DNA of 64,000 nucleotides from Microcebus murinus. Taxonomy: Eukaryota > Chordata > Mammalia > Primates > Cheirogaleidae. The translations under genes were made by a program, and so were the position numbers. The notes below the pieces were generated by a model. The model saw nothing but the letters and a program-made list of their open reading frames with translations, did not search any database and was not told the DNA's origin. The stretch is from positions 40,074,001 through 40,138,000 of the forward strand of contig NC_134106.1 of assembly GCF_040939455.1 (NCBI RefSeq), given 5' to 3'. Below, one piece after another: positions 44,723 to 54,272 of this stretch (position 1 is the stretch's first letter; every line of letters begins with the position of its first letter).

Positions 44723-45722
44723 TTACTTCGAGTAGTGTCTATTGCCCTGTTCAGTTAGAAATGTGGGTCTGAGAACTTCCTGTAGGGCTAGTCTGGACTT
44801 TGCATATTCCTTCAGGGATTGCTTATCTGAGAAGGACTTTATTTCTCCTTCATAGACGAAACTTAATTTTTCCAGATAAAGAATTCTAGGTTGGGCATTG
44901 TTCTGTTTTAGAAGGTTAAGGATAGGCGCCCAATCCCTCCTAGCTTGTAAAGTTTCAGGTGAGAAGTCTGCAGTTAGTCTGATAGGTTTTCCTTTATAGG
45001 TTAATTGTTTTCGTCTCACTGAATGGAGTATTGCTTCTTTCACATTTACTTTGGTCAACCTAATGACGATGTGACGAGGTGACTGCCTTTTCATGTTGAG
45101 TCTCCCAGGCATTCTATGTGCTTCTTGTATTTGGATATCAAGATTTCTGGCCAGGCCTGGCATGTTTTCCTTGAATATTCCATGAAAATCAGTTTTCCAG
45201 CCCTTGTGATTGTTCCTATTCCCCTTCTGGTAACCCGATCATCCTGAGGTTTGGCTTTTTTACATAATCCCATACTTCTTGTAAGCTTTGGTCTTGTTTC
45301 TTGTTTCTCTGTTCCCTTTCTTCATCTGAATTGTTTAGTGCATAGGCATAATCTCCAAGCTCTTAGATTCTTTCCTCTGCATGGTCCATCCTGTTTTTGG
45401 TGCTTTCTACTGTATTATGGAGGTCCTTGATTGTTTCCTTCATTGCCAAGATTTCTGCTTGGTTCTTCTGAATAATTCTAATTTCTTTGGAGAATCTTTC
45501 ATTCATTTCCTGTATTGTTCTTGAGGTTTCTCTGTGTTGTGATTCTATTTTCTCTTCAATTCTGTTGAGCTTTTTGACAATCCATATTTGAAATTCTTCT
45601 TACATCAGTTTAATCATATCATGTAAGTTGGTGTCGTTTGGGGATTGAGTATTATCTTTTGGAGGTGACTTTTCTCTCTGCCCCTTCATGTTGCCTGTGA
45701 TCTTCCGCTGGTTCTTTCTCAT
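44723..45722 (-). pseudogene. L1 ORF1 (RNA-binding chaperone), broken
   Basis: Reading on the minus strand from the ATG at 45,722, the frame encodes an ORF1-type protein of about 333 codons, close to the family's usual length. It has a basic N-terminus (MRKNQRKITGN), a heptad-like coiled-coil zone, then RRM and C-terminal domains. The last 146 codons (45,163-44,723) stay open with SPRHIVIRLTKV, YKGKPIRLTADFS, LQARRDWAPIL and EGEIKSFSD. At least two in-frame stops interrupt the coiled-coil half (about 45,600 and 45,360), and the frame is disturbed near 45,230. It normally packages L1 RNA as a trimer; this copy cannot. Confidence 0.93.
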
Positions 45723-46018
45723 CTGGATGTTTTGTCGAGGACCCCAGGTGCTGGGGCTGGGTTATTGGCTAAATTCTGGTGTTCCTAAGGATTGATCTCT
45801 GGCAGGGCTGGGCGTATATGGTCTGGTCCTGTAGTGACTTAGAGAATTTTGATTCTGTTGGGTAGTCTTGGGTCTAATGTCTTCACCTTATGTCTGTTGA
45901 GATTAATAGGTTTAGGTCCCTTGCTCAGAGATTCAGGGGTTAGATAACTCTTGTGAGTGCGAGATTTCTCTCAACCCCTAGATTGAAGAGAGAGGAACCA
46001 TGATAGGGTTTGCGATTA

Positions 46019-46612
46019 CTCTGTCCAGAAACAGACGACAGGCGTGGGAGCTGGACCCACCAATCTCCGCCTTCTGCCTCTTTAATTACACAAATGGAGA
46101 TAAGCGGAAGGATCGGGAACAGTCTCTATCTCAGGTCCACCCCAAGGCGGGGACAGAACCTTTGGTGCCAAGGGCCCAGCCCCAAATCGCAGGATGGGGT
46201 GGGTGGTAAAGTCTCTCCACCTTATAACTACAAAAGGTGGCCTCCTTCGTGGCTCGGTCTTGCCCAGGCGGGCTCTGCTCTCTGGACACAGAGGACAGAA
46301 GACTTGTGCAGGGAGAGACTGTCCAGAAGCCAACATGCGGGGCAGCCAGACCCACCAATCTCTGTCTTCTGCCTCTTTAATTACACAAATGGAGATAGGC
46401 GACAAGAACAGGAATAGTCTCTATCTCGGCTCTGCCCCAAGACGGGGACAGAAACTTTGGAGCCAAGGGCCCAGCCCCAAGTCACAGGAGGGTGTGGGTC
46501 ATGAAGTCTCTCTGCCGTATAGCCACCAAAGACATCCTCCTTTGGGGCTCGGCCCTGCCCAGGCGGGCTCTACTTTCTGAACACAGAGTCAGTGCCACTT
46601 GTGCAGCAAGAG
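46019..46612. repeat. Two tandem 295-bp units in the L1 5' UTR
   Basis: Unit 1 begins CTGTCCAGAA (46,021) and unit 2 CTGTCCAGAA (46,319). A third start, ACCGTCCAA, follows at 46,613. Shared landmarks are ACCCACCAATCTC (46,055 and 46,350), 'TTTAATTACACAAATGGAGA', GGGCCCAGCCCCAA and 'GCCCAGGCGGGCTCT'. Local offsets vary from 295 to 298 bp. This is a monomer-like arrangement, as in some rodent L1 promoters. Confidence 0.9.
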
Positions 46613-47418
46613 ACCGTCCAATATCAGATTGGTGGAGTAGAGGTGCGTACCAGCACTCTCTCCGCACCTCCCTTCCAAACACCGAGTCCAAGTCAGCCCG
46701 CCCGAATGGGGAGATGGGAGCGATGTTGGAGGAGCAGAGAGGGGGGTCCAATGGATCAAGGAGTCTAACTTTGTGCACTCTGCCTACTCAGTGCTATCCA
46801 AAACCTCATCTATATCCAATGTCAAAGCCTCCTTTTGTGTATACTCCCCTTAACCTGGACCTGGGAGTGTTCTGCAGGGAGATGCCAGAGTGGGCTCTGG
46901 TTCCTGCCATGCAGAGAGTGGCTGTCAGGTTCGGACCCTCCTCCACCTTAAACTGCCTCAGCTGCGTGCTCTGGAGAACTCAGAGTGTTCCCTTCTCTAG
47001 TCTCTTTTCCACATGGCTTTGCCCGGTGCTACCACTTCCCACCAACTTCAGGCACTTCCCGGCCTACGTGGAAGTGGAGCTCAGTGTAGGAGGGGATCTC
47101 TCTCAGCACCAGGCAGGGCTGATGCCACTGCCAGCCGGCAGCAGCTTAAACCATGCCTCGCTCCCTCCCTGTTGTGTATCTCTGATTCCCTGGGTTTTGT
47201 GGAAGAATAACCGATTTACCTTTGCTTTAGGCTGTAGACTGTCTTATCCCTCCATTTCCTGGTGGATGCCTGCAGGCTTGCGAAGCTGGTCTTGTGGAAG
47301 TGCAGATCTCTCGCATGTGGTTGTCCACTTTCTTCCCTTTTCGCTTTGGGAGCAGAGAGCCAGGAGGACACCACTACTCTGCCATTTTTCACAATCCCTA
47401 AGAGACTCCTTCAACTGA
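46501..47418 (+). CDS. Antisense open frame in L1 5' UTR (ORF0-like?)
   Basis: From the ATG at 46,501 the + strand stays open for about 305 codons and stops at 47,418, 19 bp beyond the L1 5' end in the host L1. It runs opposite to the L1 sense strand and exits through the element's 5' end, the same geometry as the human L1 ORF0. It starts inside the second 295-bp unit. No domain is recognised. Proline, serine and cysteine are abundant. It may simply reflect the GC-rich, stop-poor 5' UTR. Translation is unproven. Confidence 0.3.
   Translation: MKSLCRIATKDILLWGSALPRRALLSEHRVSATCAARDRPISDWWSRGAYQHSLRTSLPNTESKSARPNGEMGAMLEEQRGGSNGSRSLTLCTLPTQCYPKPHLYPMSKPPFVYTPLNLDLGVFCREMPEWALVPAMQRVAVRFGPSSTLNCLSCVLWRTQSVPFSSLFSTWLCPVLPLPTNFRHFPAYVEVELSVGGDLSQHQAGLMPLPAGSSLNHASLPPCCVSLIPWVLWKNNRFTFALGCRLSYPSISWWMPAGLRSWSCGSADLSHVVVHFLPFSLWEQRARRTPLLCHFSQSLRDSFN
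47378..47390 (-). promoter_or_regulatory. YY1-like site at the L1 5' tip
   Basis: On the L1 sense strand the sequence GAAAAATGGCAGAG begins about 10 nt from the element start. Human L1 has a YY1 site (CAAGATGGC) at the same place, which fixes the transcription start. Confidence 0.6.
47400..47411. repeat. Target-site duplication, right copy (inner L1)
   Basis: AAGAGACTCCTT, identical to 40,429-40,440. Both copies are intact, so the insertion has not been trimmed. Confidence 0.95.
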
Positions 47419-47526
47419 TAAATGAATTTGGTAAAGTCTCAGGATACAAAATCAATACACAGAAATCAGAGGCATTCATATACACCAACAACGGTACAAG
47501 TGGGAACCAAATCAAAGACTCCCTCA
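47412..47526 (+). pseudogene. Outer L1 inverted arm, continuation of ORF2
   Basis: It continues the reverse-transcriptase thumb sequence cut at 40,440. Residue blocks LLQLINEFGKVSGYKINTQK, SEAFIYTNN and GNQIKDS are visible. It ends at the inversion breakpoint, about 15 bp short of where the antisense arm begins in ORF2 coordinates. Confidence 0.9.
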
Positions 47527-47610
47527 ATTAAATGGAGACAATGCATACAGAGTGCTTAGCAGAGATTAAGTGTTTCATAAATGCTATTATAAAAATCATT
47601 GAAATAATAG
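47527..47610 (+). repeat. MIR 3' piece split by the composite L1
   Basis: 'AAATGGAGACAATGCATACA', GAGTGCTTAGCAGAGATTAA and 'CATAAATGCTATTATAAAAA' match the MIR 3' half. The proposed 5' half ends at 38,045. Confidence 0.5.
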
Positions 47611-47776
47611 TAATAAAAAAATCTGTATTGCTTATAGTCACCTCTGAAGTAAAGCTTTGGTCATGATACCTTCTTCTCAAACATTCAGTGACTCATTGTT
47701 TCTGAAATAAATTCCACACTTCTTAGGCACAGAACAGAGAATCTGAAATGTCTAGCTATCAAAACTTGCCAGTCTA

Positions 47777-48099
47777 GGCCAGGCGCGGTGGCTCACGCCT
47801 GGAATCCTAGCACTCTGGGAGGCCGAGGCAGGCAGATTGTTTGAGCTCAGGAGTTTGAGACCAGCCTGAGCAAGAGTGAGACTCTGGCTAATTTCTTTCT
47901 ATTTATAGTAGAGACAAACAACTAAAAATAGAAAAAAACTAGTTGGGCATGGTGGTGCATGCCTCTAGTCTCCGCTACTGGGCAGGCTGAGGCAGGAAGA
48001 TCCCTTGAGCCCAGGAGTTTGAGGTTGCTGTGAGCTAGGCTGATGCTACGGCACTCTAGCCCGGGCAACAGAGTGAGACTCTGTCTCAATAAAACAAAC
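47777..48099 (+). mobile_element. Strepsirrhine-type Alu SINE, sense
   Basis: A full dimeric Alu from GGCCAGGCGCGGTGGCTCAC to an A-rich tail. The middle linker is longer than in human Alus and repeats an 'AAAAATAGA'-like block. The right arm ends with 'TGAGGTTGCTGTGAGCTAGG' and 'TGATGCTACGGCACTCTAGC', the lemur/galago form. The flanks AAAACTTGCCAGTCTA (47,761-47,776) and AAACCTTGCCCCAGTGTA (48,100-48,117) form an imperfect target-site duplication. A and B boxes of the internal RNA polymerase III promoter lie in the left arm. Confidence 0.95.
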
Positions 48100-48304
48100 A
48101 AACCTTGCCCCAGTGTATCTTCTACACATAACTTCCTGTAAGGTCTGTCACGATGCCTGGAATTTTACCATTAGGGATTAATCTTTTTTGATATTGAAGC
48201 ATTTTAGGTCTTTAAGTGTTCCCTCTGAAAATGCAAATGCCACCAAGGGAGGATTTTCCCAAGAAATGATCTGGCAGCAACACAGTTGTCCAGGTTAGCC
48301 AGTG

Positions 48305-48695
48305 TGTTAATCTGCTCAGGCTGCCATAGCAAAATGCCACAGGTTGGGTAGCTTAAGCAACCGACACACAGTTCTGGAGTCTGGGCAGTCCATGACCAAG
48401 GTGCTGGTTGATTTGGTTTCTGGTGCTGGCTCTCCTGCTAGTTTGCATATAGCCATCTTCTTGCTGTGTCCTCGTATGGTCCATCCTCTGTGCATGTGGA
48501 GGAGAGAGGTTTCTGATGTCTCTTCCCCTTCTTGTCAGGACATCAATCCTATGAGGTTTTAGGGCCCCACACTTATGACCTCATTCAATCTTAATTACCT
48601 CCTTAAAGGCCCTATCTCCAAATATGGTAACATCAGGGTTAACATTTCAACATGTGAATTTTTTGCGGGGCACACAATTCAGTCTATATAGCAAG
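48305..48695 (-). mobile_element. MLT1A-type MaLR solo LTR, antisense
   Basis: It runs from TGTTAATCTGCTCAGGCTGC to 'CACACAATTCAGTCTATATA'. Between these lie 'GTTCTGGAGTCTGGGCAGTC', TCTTGCTGTGTCCTCGTATG, 'GGGCCCCACACTTATGACCT', CATTCAATCTTAATTACCTC and 'GGCCCTATCTCCAAATATGG', the reversed MLT1A order, nearly full length (391 bp). No internal provirus remains. Confidence 0.93.
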
Positions 48696-49036
48696 GTATA
48701 TGATAGAAAGTGACCAAGAGTGGAGACTCGAAAGGCTGGTTTCACCATTACTCCACAAACTTACTCTGTTGGAGTCGTCTTTGTGATGACATCAGGACAG
48801 CTCTCACCTGGACAACCCCGCACCTGACTCCTCTATCCCAGAACACCAGTCAGGCCTAGCTGGGGAAGATGATGGGTGGGAGTGTGTATGTCCTTCGGCC
48901 ACTCTCTCAGCCTCCAGTGAGTGTCTCACTTAAGCTAAAAACATAGGACAGCTGCCTGGAACTGGCTGAAATTTTCACTGGGAGAGAAACAGCCAGAAGT
49001 GCTACCAGGCTCTTTAGAAATAGTCATAAGATTCTG
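48696..49036. other. Single-copy-looking DNA
   Basis: No repeat or gene is recognised between the LTR and the Alu monomer. Confidence 0.4.
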
Positions 49037-49050
49037 TGGTTTGCTTTATT

Positions 49051-49192
49051 TTAAATATTTTTTAAACATTTTTATAGAGACAAGGTCTCACTATGTTGCC
49101 CAGGCTGGTCTCAAACTTCTAGCCTCAAGCGATCCTTCCGTCTCAGCCTCCCAAAGTGCCAGGATTACAGGTGGAAGCTACTGTGCTTGGCC
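49051..49192 (-). mobile_element. Free left Alu monomer (FLAM/FAM-like), antisense
   Basis: A single 7SL-derived arm in reverse, with an A-rich tail to the left and GGCC end at 49,192, flanked by TGGTTTGCTTTATT (49,037-49,050) and TGGTTTGTTCTTTT (49,193-49,206). The absence of a second arm and the flanking duplication argue for an ancient monomeric Alu rather than a truncated dimer. Confidence 0.88.
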
Positions 49193-49206
49193 TGGTTTGT
49201 TCTTTT

Positions 49207-49689
49207 GAGTGGCTAGAGCATGTTTTTCTTTATTCAGACATTTGATTTTTGTCCAGACATGTTTATTTTAAAGAACTTTTTCATTCATACCACTTTGTGG
49301 GGACATTATAGGGCATCATTTGGCTTAATCACAACAATCCAGTCCATCTCAACATAATATTAAAAAAATTGCAAACTATACATAGGATTTTGGGGTAGCA
49401 AAGAACTTGGAATTAGCTAATGACATTTTTGTCTTGGGAAAAGTATTATTTCTTTTTCAAAGTGTGTTGTATGCCAGACTGTATTACCAAGGTTTGCAGG
49501 AAGACATTTGGGTAATTGCAAGAGCAATTTCCGGGTAGGTACTATCATATGAAATTGTCTTCTGAGGGGGTAGATGTTACTTCCTATTATTATGGTTTAT
49601 TTATTGGGAGCCAAGCAGGATGAGTCTGTTAAGTGGTATATACATAAGTTGAGACAGTGAAACACAGTGAAAAAGAATAAAAAAGCAAT
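49207..49689. other. AT-rich DNA, nothing recognised
   Basis: No repeat family or gene is recognised. Confidence 0.4.
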
Positions 49690-49795
49690 GTGCTGGATTA
49701 GTAGCCTAACATACTGCAGCTTACTAGCTCTGAGAAATTAGGGTATGCCCCTTAATTCTCTAGGCCAGTTTCCTTATAATGTTGGCCTCTGAAGT
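49690..49795 (+). repeat. MIR SINE relic
   Basis: 'GCAGCTTACTAGCTCTGAGA' and 'CTCTAGGCCAGTTTCCTTAT' correspond to the MIR core. Confidence 0.55.
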
Positions 49796-49799
49796 TCTG

Positions 49800-49875
49800 T
49801 AATACTTAGGATAATTTTAGCTGTTGTAACTCCACAGTTTCAATGGCTTAGCACAATAGAAATAACCTTAACACT
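49800..49875. repeat. Ancient interspersed repeat, truncated
   Basis: 'ATTTTAGCTGTTGTAACTCC' and 'CAATGGCTTAGCACAATAGA' resemble the start of the family seen at 27,216-27,392. It is cut off by the L1M that follows. Confidence 0.4.
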
Positions 49876-49879
49876 TTTG

Positions 49880-50261
49880 GCTGTTGAATTTCTTTCTTTT
49901 TTAAAAGAAGTTTTAAAGTTGAAATATAGCATGCATGCTGGAAAATACACTAATCAAAAGCTTGCAGCTCAATTAAGTTGTAGGAAAGTGAATATCCTTG
50001 TAACCAACATACCAGGAACACCTTTCATAGCTCTCCCGTCACTCCCCCCTCCAAGTTCCTCAAAGCAACCACCATTCTGACTTCTAAAACCAGAACTTAG
50101 TTTTGCTTGTTTTCATACATTATGTAAATGGAATCATATGACGAATATACCATGTGTGTAAAGTACATATACGTTTGTATTTGGCTTCTCTGAGAGACAT
50201 AAAATTGTAAGATTACACACACTGTTGGATGTAGCAGCAATCCACTAATTTCTATTGCTTC
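49880..50261 (-). mobile_element. Ancient L1M 3' region, antisense (piece 1)
   Basis: Reversed old-L1 3' end: 'TGCTGGAAAATACACTAATC', 'TTGTAACCAACATACCAGGA', 'AAAGCAACCACCATTCTGAC', TTCTAAAACCAGAACTTAGT, 'TATGTAAATGGAATCATATG'. It is interrupted by a younger L1 end and resumes at 50,914. Confidence 0.8.
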
Positions 50262-50913
50262 ATGGTATTTTTTAAAATTTCATAATGTTATGGGGTGCAA
50301 ATGTTTTTGTTACATGTATTGCTTTTGTACAGTTTGAGTCAATGTAATAAGTGTGCCTGTCACCCAGATAGTGTGTATTGTACCTGTTAGGTGTAAATTT
50401 ACCAAACCCCTCCTCCCCCCTTCCACCTGCTTGATTTTCTTTGAGATTTCCTTCCATATGTGCGTATAAGTGTTGATCTGTTAATTCCAATTTAATTGTG
50501 AGTAATGTGGTATTTGTTTTTCCATTCTTGCAATACTTCACTTAGAAAAATGATCTCCAGTTCCATCCAGGTTGTTACAAAAGGTATTAGTTCCCCATGT
50601 GTTTTATGGCAGAGTAGTACTCCATGGTATACATATACCACATTTTATTAATCAACTCATGTATTGAGGGGCACTTGGGTTGATTCCATATCTTTGTGAT
50701 TGTGAATTGCACTGTAATAAACATTCTAGTGCAAGTGTCCTTTTATAAAATTTTTTTCCTTTGAGTAAATGCCCAAGAGTAGGATTGCGGGATCAAATGG
50801 TAGATGTACCTTTAGTTCTTTGAGGTATCTCCATACTGCTTTCCATAGAGGTTGTACATAGTTTGCAGTCCCACCAACAGTCTATAAGTGTTCCTTTCTC
50901 TCTGCATCCACAC
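50262..50913 (-). mobile_element. Primate L1 3' end, antisense, inside L1M
   Basis: A 5'-truncated L1 of about 650 bp. 'TTTCATAATGTTATGGGGTG' (reversed 3' UTR end), a C-run near 50,410, 'TACTCCATGGTATACATATA', 'TGAGGTATCTCCATACTGCT' and 'TTTGCAGTCCCACCAACAGT'. It is more diverged than the L1s at 38 kb and 52 kb. Confidence 0.88.
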
Positions 50914-52147
50914 CACTGTAGTATTCTATTATGTAAATGTACCAAAAATTATCCATCCTTTGATCTTTGGATTATTATGAATAATGCTGCTATGAACATT
51001 CTTATATACATTCTTCTTGGTGCATATGTATATCCATGTCAGTTGGTATATATCTAGGAGTTGCATTGTTGAAAAACAGTTTTCAAAGTAGTTGTACAAG
51101 TTTATGCTTTTGCCAGTGAGGTCTGAATGTTGCTGTTCTTCCTAATTCTCACCAATACTTTGTATTGTTTATCTTTTTAAAATTGTAACCATTTTGGTGG
51201 GAATGAAGTGACAATCTCATTGTGTTTTTAACTTGCATTTCCCTACGAGCTCATGAGGCTAAGCAACTTTTCATATGTTTGTAAACCATTTGGATATATT
51301 TTTTTAAATTATTTAAGTTCCTTACATATTCTTATTTTGGATTTTTATTTATCTACCATTTATTTGTAGGAGTTCCTTATCCATTCTGGATATGAGTACT
51401 TTGTCAGCACTTTGCCACTATATTGACTTCTATTTTCTAAGTTTTTTTTTCCTTTTCTCTATTGATTCTCTCTCTAGTTTTCTTCAGTTTATTTGGTTAT
51501 ATTAACTTTTTGCATTGGAAGCTTATTTTATTAATAACTTTGCATTTTTTAAAAATTTATTAAGGCAGTGATTGTTTCTCTGAACACTGTGTTAGCTTTT
51601 CCTAGGTTGTGGTATGTTGTGGTTTCACCATTATTTTCTGTGTAGTCTTCAGTTTTATTTGGATTTTCAGTTTAGGAAAAATTTTTCTTTTGTTAATTTC
51701 TCATCTATTGCATCGAGATCAGAAGGCATTATAATACTTTTGGAAATTTAATGACATTTTCTTTGTGATCTATTAATGATAATTTTATGGTTGTTTCATA
51801 AGCACTTGAAAAGATATATTCAGGAAATATATTTTTCAGATTTACTTTATTATGTTATTTAAATCTTACATAACCTTATTTTTCATTGCCTATTTTGTCA
51901 TAGATTGAGATTAGTCTTAAAGGACTGATGTGTGTTTCTCTACTTTACCATGAATGTCCTAAAGATTTTTGTTTTGTGAATATTACTCTAGAGCTCATAG
52001 ATATGCATTGTTTTATCTTCATTGAAATTTGTACTCTTTGGTATTATAAAATACCTTTTCTTGTTAAATACTTTTTAGCCTGAATTCAACTTTGTATAAT
52101 ATTCATATTGTGATATTTTTCTTTTTGTATGTGTTTACTTAATATAT
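50914..52147 (-). mobile_element. Ancient L1M body, antisense (piece 2)
   Basis: Continuation of the old L1: 'TATGAATAATGCTGCTATGA', 'GGTATATATCTAGGAGTTGC', 'TTGCATTTCCCTACGAGCTC', then strongly diverged reversed ORF2. It ends at the target site of the next L1 insertion. Confidence 0.75.
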
Positions 52148-52159
52148 TTTGTTCATTCT
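52148..52159. repeat. Target-site duplication, left copy
   Basis: TTTGTTCATTCT, repeated exactly at 52,753-52,764 around the 593-bp L1. Confidence 0.9.
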
Positions 52160-52752
52160 GTTTTTTTTTTATTTCAGCATATTATAGGGGTACAGATTTT
52201 AAGGTTTCAATAAATGCCCTTTCCCCCTTCCCCCCACAAGTCTGAGTCTCTAGCATGACCATTCCCCAGATGGTGCACATCTCACTCATTATGTATGTAT
52301 CTACCCTCCCCCCTCCCACCTGCCCAATACCCTATTACTGTAGTACCTATGTGTCCACTTAGGTGTTGCTCAGTTAATACCAGTTTGCTGGGGAGTATAT
52401 GTGGTGCCTGTTTTTCCATTCTTGGGCTACTTCACTTAGTAGTACGGGTTTCAGCTCTAACCAGGAAAATACAAGAGGTGCTATATCACCATTGCTTCTT
52501 AGAACTGAATAGTACTCCATGGTATACATATACCACATTTTTTTAATCCATTCTTGGATTGATGGGCACTTGGGCTGTTTCCACAGCCTTGCGATTATGA
52601 ATTGTGCTGCTATAAACATTTGAGTGCAGGTGTCTTTTTTGTAGAGTGTCAGTGGATCTTTTGGGTAGATGCCCAGTAATTGGGATTGCTGGATTAAATG
52701 GTAGATTCACTTGAATCGCTTTAAGGTATCTCCATATTGCTTCCCACAGAGG
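52160..52752 (-). mobile_element. Strepsirrhine L1 3' end, antisense
   Basis: A 593-bp 5'-truncated L1 with a perfect 12-bp target-site duplication. T-run, 3' UTR with C-runs (52,228-52,245; 52,303-52,320), then the reversed ORF2 C-terminus (82 codons of it open at 52,619-52,374, with [14 protein letters not shown]). The 3' UTR is of the same type as the outer L1 at 38,046. Perfect flanks and low divergence suggest it is one of the younger insertions. Confidence 0.95.
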
Positions 52753-52764
52753 TTTGTTCATTCT
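52753..52764. repeat. Target-site duplication, right copy
   Basis: TTTGTTCATTCT, identical to the left copy at 52,148-52,159. Confidence 0.9.
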
Positions 52765-53170
52765 ATTTTTTAACTTCTGAGAATCTATTAATTCAGCATA
52801 AACTTAAATTTTATGTTGTGATTCAATTTGAACATGTTGTTGTTTAAAGAGGTGAGTTTAGCCCTTTCACATTTATTGGTGTGATGAATATATAATATCT
52901 CAATCCTCTATTTTTTATATAGTGTCTATTAATTTCCTTCTATGGTCAATGGATAGAATCAGTGTGTGTCTTTTCCTGTCTCCTGCTTCACCTCCTGAAA
53001 TTCCAATTATGTTATTGTTCTTACTGTTTGCCTTTGTATGGTTCCATATAATTAGGTCTTTATTACTTGATTTTTTAAAAATTTGTCCTTTATCCTCAGA
53101 AAAATCACTTTACCCTACCTTTCATCTTTTTCCTTCCTTCCTGTCAATTTTTTTTTATTAATTATAGTAA
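52765..53170 (-). mobile_element. Ancient L1M body, antisense (piece 3)
   Basis: Reversed, decayed L1 resumes after the insertion: 'GAGGTGAGTTTAGCCCTTTC', ACATTTATTGGTGTGATGAA, consistent with the ORF2 N-terminal zone of an old L1 or HAL1. Confidence 0.6.
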
Positions 53171-53699
53171 TTCCACATTGTCAGGGCATATGACATTTTC
53201 GTTTCATTCTGTCACCATAGACTCATATTTGTTTTGGTGTTAGTAATCAAGTTAAGCAGAGGAGGCTGTGTTCTACTTTTTGTCATAATTTTTCTGGTAA
53301 TTTTCTTGGTTGGATGAAGTTTTGTTTCTAGTAGTTTCCTTAAATGGCTCATTCAAATGATCTACTTTGTTTTATTTAAACTTAAATCACAGTTTTGATG
53401 AATTTAAAAATTATTGGGTCCCACTTCTTTTTTGAGGATTTAATGGTTGTGTCACTCTCTTCTACCGCTGAACATTGCTATGAAGAAGCGGGAGGCCAGG
53501 CCGTTTTCCCTCTGAATTTTTGACTCTAATTTTTTGTCTACTTGCCTAAAGGGTTCCTTCTTCATCTTTGAAGCCTGGACTTTTTATTAGTATATGTCTT
53601 GGCATTGGCTCTTTGGAGTCTCTTATCTCTAATATATGATGTTTCCCTTCAATAGATAGATTCAAGTTATTTCGAATTATATTTTATGATATTGTAGAA
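53171..53699 (-). mobile_element. Possible ancient L1/HAL1 continuation, antisense
   Basis: AT-rich sequence with 'CTTTGAAGCCTGGACTTTTT', 'TATTAGTATATGTCTTGGCA' and 'TTGGCTCTTTGGAGTCTCTT' resembles the reversed upstream part of an old LINE-1. Assignment is tentative. Confidence 0.4.
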
Positions 53700-53912
53700 A
53701 TAATCTAAGACTACCCAAATGAGAATAAGCAAGGGCTATTTATTCAGAGCTTTCTATACAGGGGAGTCAGCAACCATCATTTGTGTTTGGCAGAGACTCA
53801 AAGGCAGGCAGAGGAATGGGAAAGTTTTATAGTGGAGAGAGGGGAAGGAAGAGCTCATTCCGGTAAGCTCTGAATGGAAGAATCTTCAGGCATGGGGAGG
53901 CTGGAGGTGGGG
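53700..53912 (+). repeat. Possible LTR fragment, left part
   Basis: 'GGGCTATTTATTCAGAGCTT', 'GAATGGGAAAGTTTTATAGT', 'AGCTCTGAATGGAAGAATCT' have the feel of an old ERV LTR, interrupted by the MLT1A LTR and possibly resuming at 54,273. The family is not identified. Confidence 0.3.
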
Positions 53913-54272
53913 ACCACAGTCTCAATGTTTGTATCTTCCCAAAATTCATATGTTGAAACCTAATCCCCAGCATGATAGTGTTAAGAGGTGGGGCCTTTGG
54001 GAGGTTGTTAGATGACAAGGGCAGAACCTTCATGAGTGGGATTAGTGCCCTTACAAAAATAGGCCTGAGGGAGCTTGTTGGCACCTTCCACCATGTAGGG
54101 ACACAGCGGGAAAGCACCATCCATGAAGTTAGAGAACAAACTCTTCCCAGAGACCAAGTCTGCTGGTGCCTTGATCTTAGACTTCCCAGCTTCTAGAATT
54201 AAAAGAAATTTCTGTTGTTTATAATACATTCAGTTTATGGTGTCTTTATTATAGCAACCTGAATGGACTAAG
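53913..54272 (+). mobile_element. MLT1A-type MaLR solo LTR
   Basis: CTCAATGTTTGTATCTTCCC, 'AAAATTCATATGTTGAAACC', 'GTGGGGCCTTTGGGAGGTTG', GGGATTAGTGCCCTTACAAA, 'GCCTGAGGGAGCTTGTTGGC', 'AAATTTCTGTTGTTTATAAT' and 'TTATTATAGCAACCTGAATG'. About 360 bp, close to the full MLT1A length. It is in the opposite orientation to the copy at 48,305. Confidence 0.93.

Larger units (their letters stand above)
40441..47399 (-). mobile_element. Full-length strepsirrhine L1, antisense, nested
   Basis: A complete-length LINE-1 of about 6.96 kb inserted in reverse into an older L1, flanked by a perfect 12-bp duplication. From its 3' end: T-run at 40,441, 3' UTR to 40,813, ORF2 (40,814-44,639), an 83-bp inter-ORF spacer, ORF1 (44,723-45,722), and a long 5' UTR (45,723-47,399). 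Both ORFs carry stops and frameshifts, so it is no longer autonomous. Full length and a clean duplication show an ordinary target-primed insertion. Its 3' UTR resembles that of the L1 at 55,993 and differs from those at 38,046 and 52,160, so at least two L1 lineages are present. Confidence 0.95.
45723..47399 (-). promoter_or_regulatory. L1 5' UTR / internal promoter region
   Basis: About 1.68 kb, longer than the roughly 0.9 kb of human L1. It is GC-richer than its surroundings, has residual CpGs, and contains a 295-bp tandem duplication (46,019-46,612). The L1 transcription start would lie at 47,399. In other primates this region holds sense and antisense promoters; activity here is unknown. 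Confidence 0.8.

Noticed and set aside
46010..46580. Plus-strand frames of 135 and 128 codons as separate proteins
   Set aside because: They lie in the duplicated L1 5' UTR units and share repeated residues because the DNA is duplicated. The shift between frames argues against a real product.
47777..48099. 7SL RNA gene
   Set aside because: The dimeric structure, linker and A-tail identify it as an Alu SINE, not the 7SL gene.
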